NCBI GenBank assembly: GCA_029204225.1
Contig: CM055092.1
Coordinates: 86,602,537-86,666,536, forward strand
Reading direction: 5' to 3'
Length of the DNA stretch: 64,000 bases
From: Diphasiastrum complanatum
Taxonomy: Eukaryota; Streptophyta; Lycopodiopsida; Lycopodiales; Lycopodiaceae
Positions 14,049-26,000 of the stretch are shown in pieces (position 1 is the first letter of the stretch; every line of letters starts with the position of its first letter). Both the position numbers and the translations under genes were made by a program. Below the pieces are notes generated by a model, which had not been told where the DNA came from, ran no database searches, and saw only the letters and a list, made by a program, of their open reading frames with translations.

Positions 14049-17000
14049 GCGCGATGGTGGCCGTTCTAATGCGAGGGTGTGCCCTGCTCTAGCGTGAGGG
14101 TGCGCCCTACTCCAACAACGCCTGCTCCAGCGAGGGCCTAGTCCAGCTGCCTGCCCAGCGGCCGCCTTCCATCTATCCATCATTGCTGCCCATTGGCCCT
14201 TCCTCCAGCCCACTGTCCATCGCTGCTCCCCCGATTCACATGGACCTATCACTGGATATGGTGAGTATTTGTTGTGGCTTGGTGAAGCCCATGAGTTAGC
14301 CATCTATAATGGCCTAGCTTGTTGGCCTGATTCGAGCAGCTACACATGCCATCCTCACAGTGGCGGGGACACAGTGTCGTCGACTACCTCATGGGGTTAC
14401 CATCTTGTATCCCATTGATATCACACGTCCAGATTCTCCCCACTCCCTTTCATGTCTTTCCATCTTGGTTCTATACTACCCTCGCCACCTCCCTCGCACT
14501 TCTTCATTGATCGTGCATATACTTTCACACACACATATTCAGAAATACCAAGAGGCCCTTATTTTCTTAACCACTTTCCCCATGATAGCCCATTGGAAAC
14601 ACAAGCTGACTTTCTCACCAAATCATTTCATACAACTGCTTCATTTTCCTTCCCTTCAAAACCCTATTGACGTCCTCCCAGCTCCTCTCGTCCCATTCGA
14701 TCTCCTTGGTTTGATAATGAGTGTCGCTCCTTATACTTGTGTTGCCCATGCATGTCTATATGACCCACTTACGCTTCGTACTGCTTGTAGAAATCTCCAT
14801 CATACACTTCGTTGCAAAAGGCGTGCCTTCGAAGAATGTGAAGAGAGACACCTTATTGGTGCCCCATGGAGTTCTTCCACATGTACCTTTTGGCGCGCGT
14901 TCATTTCTCGTGCTCCACCTCCCCTCATTGAGGACTTACATACATGGACCACATATGCGACCTCACTCTACACTATACCTATTGATTCTTCACCCATCTC
15001 TATATCCCGACGCCCATGTGAATTCACGTTCTTCACTCCCGACATGATCCACGATGCCATCAAGAGATTGAAAACCCGTCATACCAGAGATATCGAGGAC
15101 CTTGAATCATAATTGTTGATCCATGCTGCTGTCCCACTCTCTCCCATCTTAGCCACTCTACTCAACTGTGCATGCAGATCCTTATGCTATCACATATGAT
15201 ACGGGCTAAGCCTTCCGTTCCACATCAGATCATTCTAGCCAAGTTTGCAGTCCCACCCATTTAGCTTGATGCCATTTTTCAACTTATCACTTATATTCAA
15301 AGAGCCAGGTTATTCCCATTGGATTTGGAAGAGCAGAGGTATCCACAGGTGACACTTATCTCATCTCAACATTTTCATAGTCAGGGCTTCCAGTTATCAT
15401 GGTTTTCTTAGGCCTCCGGTTTACTTGACACACTTGGCATTTCTATCATGGACCTTCCATTGGGTACCCATGACTGCATCAGACGGTTCCTTTACAGAGC
15501 TGAGTTGAGTGTGGCAGGGCCACCTTGGGGTCAAACTCGACTTCTATCGGACTCACTTCTTGGAGTTGGATACAGTAGGGTTCCCAATTCTACCACGTTA
15601 TTTGGATTTAGGATTATCGCATGGTTTGAGGTTCATATTGGGTTAGTTTAGAGTCTCATCACATTAGCTTATGATTGAGACTGGGCGTTTTCAGAGTACC
15701 TCATGGAGGAGCAGATTTGCCCTATGTGCTCATTATTCGAGATAGAGTGCGAGGAGCACTTCTTATTCAGATGTCCAACATACTATGAGATCAAAGGGAG
15801 ATATCATTGTCTTTTTCGAGATGCACCCATCACTCTATGGTCGACCATAACATATGAGGATCCACATTGTGTGGCACTCATGATCAGAGAGATGTTACTT
15901 CTACGACAAGATCTACATCAGGCAGCTCAGTGTAGTCTTGACACAACTCCAGATCACCTCCTCCTTTTCTCACAGGAGATCACGACATGGTCCAGACTTA
16001 GGATAGTGAGACCGATGATGACGCTCGACACAGAGACGTGAGACGACGTATCGCCCAAATTCTTGTTGCTTGTAGGATCACTGATATGAGGATACATACA
16101 CTACACAGACTAGCTCCTGCTTCAGAGTGACCTATGTCTTGACCTATGTTTGGATGATCGACATAGTTAGAGAGATACCGAGCTTCACATGACCTCTTTC
16201 TTCACCAAGTGACGATCGAGAGTAGATATTTAGTCAAAGAAATTGCCAAGAGGACAATGTAGACATCCCCACCATAGACTGTCACAGAGATCAGAGATAG
16301 TGCCTAATGCAGCGAGCTAGTAGAGGGACTCTTTAGACCACATGATCATATACACAACGACATCACACATGCTGATGATATCACAATATGCCATCTGCCA
16401 TTCCTCCCATTAGCTCTAGGGGTTTCATCATCATCATCATTATTTCGTCTACCATCACGATTTTTTTTCAACTGGTTACCAGGATGTTGGGTTGTCACAA
16501 CATTTACTTTGGTTTATGCACTTCTTCATAGATTTTATACTGTTAATTTGGGGATGTATTTACTCTCTTTGATAGTTGAAAATGCACTTAAAATGTATTT
16601 CGTGTCTTATGTACCTTTTGGTAATTAGGACATTAATAAAGCTTTCTTACTTTCTTTCTTTCTTTCTCTCCTTGGCCAATTTCCAACCCTCCTCTATTTG
16701 CGCTAGCCTCCTCCTCTATCCTTGTTTGATTGTAGGTAGAAGCGAAATGCAAGCTTCAATTTTCAACGAAAAGGCTTTCATTTACTATGAGGAGGCAAAC
16801 CTCAAGTTTTGATGGTTGCTTGTAGCATACATTGGAATCAAGAGCTACTTAGTGATTTGAGCAAAGATCATTGTGGATTTTATTTGGCTGGCAATTTTCT
16901 AGTTTTCATTTGGATCAATAAGGATCTTGTAATGAGGGTTCCTTTATGTTGTGTCATCTGAATTGTGATGGATGTGATAGTTTCTATTTGCATATTGCCG

Positions 17001-20000
17001 TGTAGCATTCTTTTATGATATTTTTGCATGTTATGTACAATCCAGTGTGTCAGGCACTGAATCACATTTGCATGTCATTTGTTGCTCATTGTCTTCAACA
17101 TAGAGGAACCTTTGTTGAGGCTTGTGACAACTGGTTCTCTCTATCTTTAGTGGTGCATTTTGCCCACTAGCTATGCTATTCAGTTAGATTGTTACCATTA
17201 TGAAGTGAAGAAACGTAAATGTTCCCACTTTTTCTATGGAGAAGTGGGGACTTCATTTTATTGACTTTGCTTCACCTATGGAGAAGTATAGAAACTTAGT
17301 ATATTGTTCTTTGTACAAGTGTATGAAAGCTATGTGAACGTATATTTGTGCATGTGACTTACATCTACTCTTGGTCCTCGTCGAAGTGCGTAGGCATGTT
17401 GTAGTGTTTGGTCCATGCATTGATTTGCAAATTCACTAGTTTTTAGAGTTCTTGCTAGATGTGAACGAACTTCATGAGTCCATGATACCCCTTGGATAGA
17501 ACACCTTGGTAATTCTGATATTGTGCCAAATCTTTGCTAATAAAAAAAAGCATTGTCTATGAGCCATTCCTGCAATAAAATGTAAGAGATTACATTCGAA
17601 GTTGTATTTTCTTGGCCACAAGAAAATGCAAGGATGAGAGAGTTAGCCGTCGAGTTTACATCGTCTTGAGATATTCACGGCGGATGGAACATATTTATAT
17701 GGATCAAGATATCCCACGATAGATAAGAGGCCATCTATAGATTTTATTACAAGACGATCAAGGTTTCAAGAGGGGTCGGATTAGTAGTGACCAGTTGGCC
17801 CACTTCATTGCAACTAAAACAAAGAAATATCACTGCATATGGTTGAGTTACTTGTTCAAACTATAGTGAGGTGGCTTGGACTTTCAAAGTTTATATTCTC
17901 ACATAAGAATCTCGATTGGGGATCACAAATTGGTCTTTACCAAGCCGGGAACACACTATTGTGGACAAGTAGATAGTAGACTTAAGAGGGTCGACAAGTT
18001 TTTTGAAAGATACGCTTCGTGCATATGTTAGTAAGATGCAAATAATTGGATTTTTGACAATGATAAGTAGCATGTATTCACACGGATGAGTCCTTTCTAT
18101 ATGGATTATGGTCTTAGCCAGCTGGCCTAGCAACCTTAGAGATCCCATAGCAAGTATCTTGAATTGCAAAAAAGAGTCTAGACATGGCTTACATGACCTC
18201 TCCAAGGCTTTAGTGATGTAGAGACTAAGGGCGAGAGAACCATGACCGATAACTTTGAAATAGGGGCAATTTTCTTCTTGTTGGTACCTTTGAAGTGGAA
18301 GATTTTACAAACATGGAAGTGCATCAAGTTATTTTCTAAGTATTGTAAATTTTGGAAGGTCTTAAAAAAGTCCAGTGATAAGAGTGATGAAGCTTATAAG
18401 TTGAAGCTCTCTTAGTTATGTCCAACCTTTCATGCAAGGAGGCGGCAAGTTGCAACTTGATTGAGGGCCTTGTTACACTATGACACCAAGATTCTTTAAA
18501 CCATGGACAGTAGCGAGTAGCTGATACTAGAAGGTGGTTGTGGAATTGCATTCCCTACGAGTATCTACTAGCTAGATGTCTCGAATAGTTGATCTGAGAC
18601 ATCTGTGACTGTTGAATTGTGATCTTCAGCTTTATCAAGTGGCAAGCAAAGAAGACTTAATGTCAGATGCCAGTTTTGAGATCCGTCAAAACTTCAAAGG
18701 TTATTGAGGATATATTTACTTCAAAAAAGGAAATTATGGGCCCAACCTTTGGCAAATATATTTCGAGAGAATCTATTGCTAGATGGCCAATCGACTATAC
18801 GCATTGTGTCCATACTCATGACTAGGAATGTCATGCAAGGTGGGTCACATCTGTCGTGACACACAAGCTGTGGCCGAATGAGCTTGCCACGCAAGTTGCC
18901 AAAGATGCTGATTGAGGATGTCCAAGTTAGTGGACTCGGCACTGAAGCTGGTTGTGTTCTGAGTTCGTGCCAAACATTGTCGTCATCAGTTGCTACGCCA
19001 GACTGATTAATTCAGAGGCTTGAAGGGCCTGTCAAGGGACTGATCAAGGAGCTGCTAGTCCGTGTGAGCTAATTAATAGAATGGAAGGCACTTCAGTTTT
19101 TGAGAGATTTTCATAGTTTTGATTAGTTGTGAGTTCATTCTAATAGAATGATTTTTTGAATCATTGTTTTTGGTGGCCCAATGCAAACTGTAAGCATAGT
19201 TCCCTGTGGTACCGCCGGTACCATAATGGTGGTACCGCCATTATGGTGCCGCCCTATAGAATGTGGTACCAGGGCGGTAGCACAATATATTATTATTTCT
19301 ATTTTTTTAATATTTTTTCCTAATATTCTTTAATGTTGTATCTGCCCAAAAAAAGCCAAAAGATATTGTTTTAGCTATAAATTTACCCTGAAATGGACTG
19401 CTCTCGTCAACAGCTTCAAGCTGATACCCATATTGCCCACTAAAATTCAATAAAAAATATATATATATATATATATCATAGATCCAGCGGTACCAGGATC
19501 TGCGGATCCCGGTACCGCGGATCCAGTGTGGTACCGCGGATCCATACTGATCCGCGGTACCACAATATATATTATTTTTTAATATATAATATTTTTTAAT
19601 ATTTAATATATTAATATTTTCTTTTTTAACCTAATCCCCCCCCTCGCTTCATCTCTCTCCCTGCCCGTCGCCCTACTGTCCGCGCCCTCCCTGCTGTCCG
19701 CGCCCTCTCTGTTGTATGCCCATCGCCCTGCTGTCCGCGCCCTCCCGACTGTCTTCGCATTGCACTGATCACATCCTCCCCTGCTATTGCTATTTCGGCC
19801 TTTATTGTGGTTTTTTCAAGCCTTCCGACTCCTATCGCACCCACAAAGATCTCTGCCTTCTTTCCCCAGTCCTTTCTACAGAGATGGTGCATTCCAACCT
19901 TGCCGATCTGTGGGACGAGGTGGACATTGTCAGGCGGGTTCCCGACAAGTCTAACAAGTCCGGTGCAAGGATAGTGCGCTGTTGATATTGCCTGACCGAG

Positions 20001-23000
20001 TTCGTTGCCACCCTCACTCGCCTTAAAGGCCACCTACTCGGCGCACACGCGAGAGATGGTGGCACACTGAATGCTGCTCCCTGTGCCAGCATGTCCGTTC
20101 CCGTCAGGCAGCGACTTTTGGATACCTACGGGCCACGTCTTGTGGCGTGGGAGAACACCATTTCGGAGGGTGTTCTTCGGTTTTGCACCGCTCCTTACGT
20201 GGTTTTCCCCGAGTTGCTGCCTGCTTGGCTGGCACGCAGGAGGAGAGGGAGTGCATCCTCGTCCAGTCCCTTTGCCCCTCATCCCCCTCAGACAGCCTCA
20301 CGCACCCCCATCTGCACCCATTCCGGTGGATCCTGTCCCACCGCGTCCGCCAGTTGCCACTGTGGTTCCACCACCACCTACTGTTGCTCGCACTCCCCCA
20401 GTTTACGACTTTCTCATGGACTCTTCGCCTCTCGAGCAGGAGCAGGCCCCGGATGCCAGTGACGAGGCCTTCTAGGATGTTGAGGAGATCCCTTCCTTCC
20501 TCCCTTCACATCCGGATGACCTCCCTACCCAGCAGTTTTCGTATCCCATGCCAGATGTCCACCCTCCACCAGTGTACCCCACTTACGCTGCTGCACCCAT
20601 CTCGGCCAGTGCATCCCACTCTCCCCATTCCACATCTACAGCTGATGCATCCACTAGTGCCCAGCCTGTCGCGTCATCATCCATTCCTGATAGCATTTCA
20701 TAATCACATACATCAAATTGCAATACACAAGGCACGCATTGCACAAAAAACACACCGTACATTAATTCATCAGATGTATCAAAATTACAATACGTATTCC
20801 CGCCGCATACGGCTGGGGCTGTTCTTTACACTATGCTAGACACTAAATACTGCCTCATCTACTGATGAACATTACATAACAACAGTCAGCCACATACGGC
20901 TAGACCCCATCTATGCTCCTCCACAATGCCCATGTGCTACTGTACCTGCCCCATGTATTGATCCCCCACATGCTGCACTCCGATTGGGTCCATGGTCTGC
21001 TCCTCCACAGTGCCCATGTGCTACTGTACCTGCCCCATGTATTGCTCCCCCACATGCTGCACTCCGATTGGGTCCGTGGTCTGCTCCCCCACAGTGCCCA
21101 TGTGACGGTGTACCTGTCCGGATTTGCTGCCCCCCCCACATGCTGCACTCCCATTGACCACCAGGTCTGCTCTCCCACAGTGCCCCCAGTACAGTCCCCC
21201 CGTACAGTAACATCTTTTTTCTAAACCGTACCCCTTTTTTTTTCTTGAATTTTTTACCTAGTTTTAGCCTGTTAAAAGGGTTTTTTTTAATTTTAAAAAC
21301 AAATAATAAAAAATATTATTTTTGTGGTGCCGCCCTGGTACCGCTGGTCTAAGGGCGGCACGATAACCGTGGTACCACCATTATGGTACCGCGGTACCAT
21401 AATGGCGGTACCACGTGCCACTATGATATATATGTTAAAAAAAATATTAAATATTAAAAAAAATTAATATATTATGGTACCGCGGATCAGTATTGATCCG
21501 CGGTACCAGTGTGGATCTGCGGTACCAGTGTGAACTACCTTTGAGAAGATAGTCATAGTATGAAGATCATTTGCTTCTGGATGCTGCTGCTGAACAGTTT
21601 TGGCTGGCGATCCCATCGGTAGGCGTATGCCAACATTTCTTTCTCATTTTTATAGTTTAATTTCAATACTTTTTGTGCCAAGTGAATGCAGCAGGTTACA
21701 AGTTAGCTGAAATTATTGAAGAACTGAGGGTTCAGCGTGTATACACACTGAAGAGAACCAATTCTATGTCTCTGAATTTTTTTTTATTTGAATGTGCAAT
21801 TTTGTCTTGGCAGATAATACTTTGATTTCCTATGTCGGTTATTTTCTATACGTTCTTTACCAGTTTTGCATTTTTGTCAATTTCCTGGAGAGGATAATCA
21901 AGCACAAGGCTTTCTCATTGTACTTTTAATAACCAAGCATTTTCCTATGCAGTGTCGGGAGCATCTCGAACAACTTCTGGGGAACATCCCAAGCATGTTT
22001 CAAGATAACAGGACCGCTGATTCTGCATTTGGAGCAGCTGTGAAGGTTGGTTTCTGTGGAAGTGCACAAACATGAGTAGCCTCTGACAACAATTCAACCT
22101 ATTTACTCTTGGCCTTTGATGTATCTATTCACTATGTGCATCTTCTATGTCGATGCTTCTCTCAAAATACTTTTAAGAGGTTTTATATTACAGGGGGCTT
22201 TTCTAGCACTGAAGCCTACAGGTGGCAAGTTATTGGTCTTCCAATCAGGTGTGCAACTTCTTTTATCAATTTCTTTTAGCTCTGAGATTCTTATTATTGT
22301 AACCACTTCCTCAATGCACAGTTTGATCATACCTATCTACCTCTAGTAACTTTTCCAAATGGATTTTTGGCAACTTTGATAAGAAATGGAACATATCCAG
22401 GGGGAATTTGTTCAAGAGTTTGAATTCTAGTTTTGAAACTGGTTCTATGCTGATCAAATTGAGTCATAACATCCAAAGATTCTAAAGCTTGTGGGTTTCA
22501 TTATTGCCATTGTAAACTGGGTTTGAGAAATGAGTGAAGCTTTTGATTATCGAGTACTTACAATAAATAAGGAGGATGCATGCCCTGTACTAAACATGAC
22601 TTTGTTTGAGAGCATTTTGTTATTTATTGGGTGCTAGGGTCCAATTATGGATCAAACATGATCTCAGACGGACTGATAACCGGAAAGTCAGTGACATGTT
22701 AGATGTAGAGTTTATCAATAACTAAGCTCAGCATCTAGCCCAAGTTGTATTGGGTGTGTCACTACTTGCAACCTAGTGAGTCTGTCTAGCAAGAGGTCAG
22801 AGTTGCAAGTTGGGGATGACCATCATGGGTCTAATTGCTAAAGTCGTATTATTCAACTCATGACATGGTTAGCCAGCAGGTTGCCGAGGCAATATAGTGA
22901 TTATCTTAAGCAATATGGGTGCATGAAGGTGGCTTTCAGTAGTGTATGCATCTTCCTGGTTGGGTAAGGTGCATAGATTTGGTTAGATCAACTTCTTACC

Positions 23001-26000
23001 ACATGACCCAAACACCAGATAATTAGGTAGTGGGATTTTAAGGAGCATCCTATGGTAGGGAAGAGCTTCGTTCTTATCATTGGCTGATTTTGGAGAGACA
23101 AGCTTCTTTAGAGAAGCTTGTATCATGTCGTATCAGGGCCACATTCAGACTCCAGAGAGAGAAACTCCTTCCAGAGGAAATTCTAAAAGAAACTAGTTTT
23201 GGAGCAAACTTGCATGTCTTCAATGTTATGAGGCTACGGAATATGATCGATTTTTTAACTGGGAGGGCAATTGCTGGTCTATCTGTTCTACGGAATAGAT
23301 TGCTGGCTAGAGGAGAGGTGCATGCTGGTGAACAAGCTAGTCAGTTTACTCTTATTGAACTTATATTCGTACCGATACAGGATACGAGCTCATTCCAATG
23401 TACTTCGCAAAATAAAGGTGGCGGCCTTGCACTACTTTCAGTAGAATCACTAGTTGTTAGGACAACTTCACAATGGTTGATCCTGTTAGTAATTAATGTT
23501 TATGTGGTACCCCTTAGTATTAGTGCGTGCTTTTATAAGGGCCATTACTATTTATAGTAAGTCATTTTTTAATCATGCATGTAGGTGGGCGCACTACTAC
23601 TAGAATAGGATTTGGTTTTACCACTCAGAAATACATCTTGGGTCCTTACCCAAAATCAGTAATAATAATAGCAATCAGCTTTTTGTCTTTAGCTATTTGC
23701 TTTATGCTTTTAGCTTTTCACATAGATTAGAGAAAGTATCCATGTAGGCGGCGCCCCACCACAATTTCATTCCAGTGTTTTAGAGCTTTGCTCAATTCTT
23801 CTATAATCTGACTTCTCTTTAATCTCCATAGTGATCTTGATTTGTGAGTGCTAGTAGGACTAGTTAACTCCATCTAAAATTTGTAGATCAAATTCTGACA
23901 GATCCGACATACGTTGCAGTTCATGTTGGTCTACATAATGTGCAGGATCTTGAGAGACATATGCACTAACCATTCCAAAATTTCACAACACATTCATGTG
24001 ACAGCAATTCATTTCTTCGGAAGTAATATCCATTGAGAGTATTATGTGGCACTCTTGAATGTGGTGCATGACTTTGGTCCACTCTCTCTGTACAGTCTCC
24101 TCTACTCTCACAATGGTCCACTGCTATTCGGTGTCACATTTACATTATCTGCACTACTTGAGTCCCTTGGTATAGCTCCTAGTAGACAATGGTCACTTTA
24201 AATGGGGATTTACCTTTTTTATTTTGCACTTCTGGCCTACTAATATGTTCAGATGGTGGTCATTTTCTTTTAGGATGGCATGTCATTGCATTCTATATGG
24301 TAGAGCTTCTATACATTGACATATACTTCCACACTTAGATGCTACACTTGTTAAATGCATAGTGTAGTACACCTTGGGTAGCAGAATTCTATTGGTGCAT
24401 TGGTCTTCAATGGATTATATTGGTGCAATTCTGTGGCATTCTTGGTCCATCTAATTGGCTTGGTATCTGAGTGTATTCAGTATAGTTGTCCACAGTGAAG
24501 CATTTTTCTGGTTCTCTTTGTCCCTTCAGATCACTTTGTTAGGGCTGAGTTGCGAACGTAACTGCTTCCAATAAGCCGAATAAATGGCGGCAGTGATCTT
24601 AATGGAATGCTCAGAACGCTGCTGCATTGCCCATCATTTTTTCAAATTCAAATAGTAAGGGGTTATAAATTGACATCCTCTTGATTTGACTTTCGATTGA
24701 CTTAGATACCCATAGTCCCAGATATACCTTTAATTACCATCTGAAATGACAGACTCTGCTACATTTAATTTGGGTATGAATGTTAGAGCCCGGTCTCGCT
24801 CTTGCGAAGACTGCATCATATGAGCTTTACTGTGGTTGACAATGATCTCATGGAGGAGATCAAGAAGGCTCAAGAAAAGGACCCGCATTGTCAGCGTGTG
24901 TGGCATGAGAGAGTCCTAAATCGAAGAGAGCGACGATTGAGGAATCGTCTCCTTCAGGAATATCTAGTGGCTTGGAAAGGGCATCCTTTATCTGATGCTA
25001 CCTGGGAGACTTGCCAGGCGTTGCAGAAGTCTTACCTAGAGTTTGTCATCGAGGACCGATGACTTGCCAGAAGAGGGAAGGATTGTTAGAGCCTTGTCTA
25101 GCTCTAACATGACCTCGGCACGGCCGGTTACTTGAGGGCCTGCGACTGACAGTCGTCAAGGTGTGTCACAAGCAGTGACCCGATGTGACCGCAGGACAAC
25201 TTGTCGGAGATGCGGTGAATAATGACCGTCGGGATCCTAGCCGTCAGTGACGAGATGCTAGCAGACAAGTAGTTGGGGTGACCAAGCGGGTCACAGGTCT
25301 TTGGCGGGGCACATGGGTGGTACCCTATGAGTCACTCAATATTCACAGGTCACAAGGGTCATGCATGCCAGGTGGACTGATCTCTCACAGGTGGATGCCT
25401 TGGGCCAGTTGACATGAATAGCAGGTAGGAGGACTCAAAGAGGGGGTGCCTATGGTTGGTGGGAGGATCATTCTTCACACCGGCTTTTTAGGATTCACGA
25501 GCTTGGAGAGCTTTGCTTGTGACAATGAACCTACCAAATGGTAACAGACACGAGATCTGTATGCTGAACATTTCATGGATTTGCTTCCGATCTTTGGATA
25601 AGTTTTTGAAGGTTTGCAATTTTATAATTATGGTTGATTTTCTAACGTGTACAAGTATATCTTTCTTTATTTCCCTTCCTAATCATTGCATGTTGCAGGA
25701 AATTATAGTCTTGATGAGACCCGGTTTTATCATTTTTAATGCTTCTTCACATCAAAGGTCCTATACCTGCCTATAATGCTCATTTGATTGTTTTCTTACC
25801 TCTTTCTCGCTTGCGTCTCTTATTATTTCTGAAACTTCGGCCTCTATTATTCTTCTCCAGCACCGTATCTGTACTGTATAAAAATTCTCTCTCATGTTCA
25901 AACCCAATGTTCCTGGGTATCCACCTTTCCAGGAGGGGCTTTATTCTCTACTTAGTAGGCCTCAATGAAGACAATGCTCCTTTTTCAATTAGTACCAAAT

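Larger units (their letters stand above)
19191..21538 (+). mobile_element. hAT-like DNA transposon, non-autonomous, with BED finger and GGTACC-rich inverted ends
   Basis: The ends carry inverted repeats: left TAGTTCCCTGTGGTACCGC and, read on the minus strand, right TAGTTCACACTGGTACCGC. Inside both ends lie many GGTACCGCGG/GGATCC units followed by an AATAT-rich block; the left block at 19540-19620 matches the reverse complement of 21420-21495. The interior encodes a BED-type zinc finger and then Pro/Ser-rich sequence, but no hAT catalytic (DDE/RW) or dimerisation domain. I could not see an 8-bp target duplication, so the exact termini are uncertain. Confidence 0.65.

Noticed and set aside
23090-23557. 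155-codon open frame in intron 9
   Set aside because: No recognisable domain. Could be an old gag, but I cannot support it.
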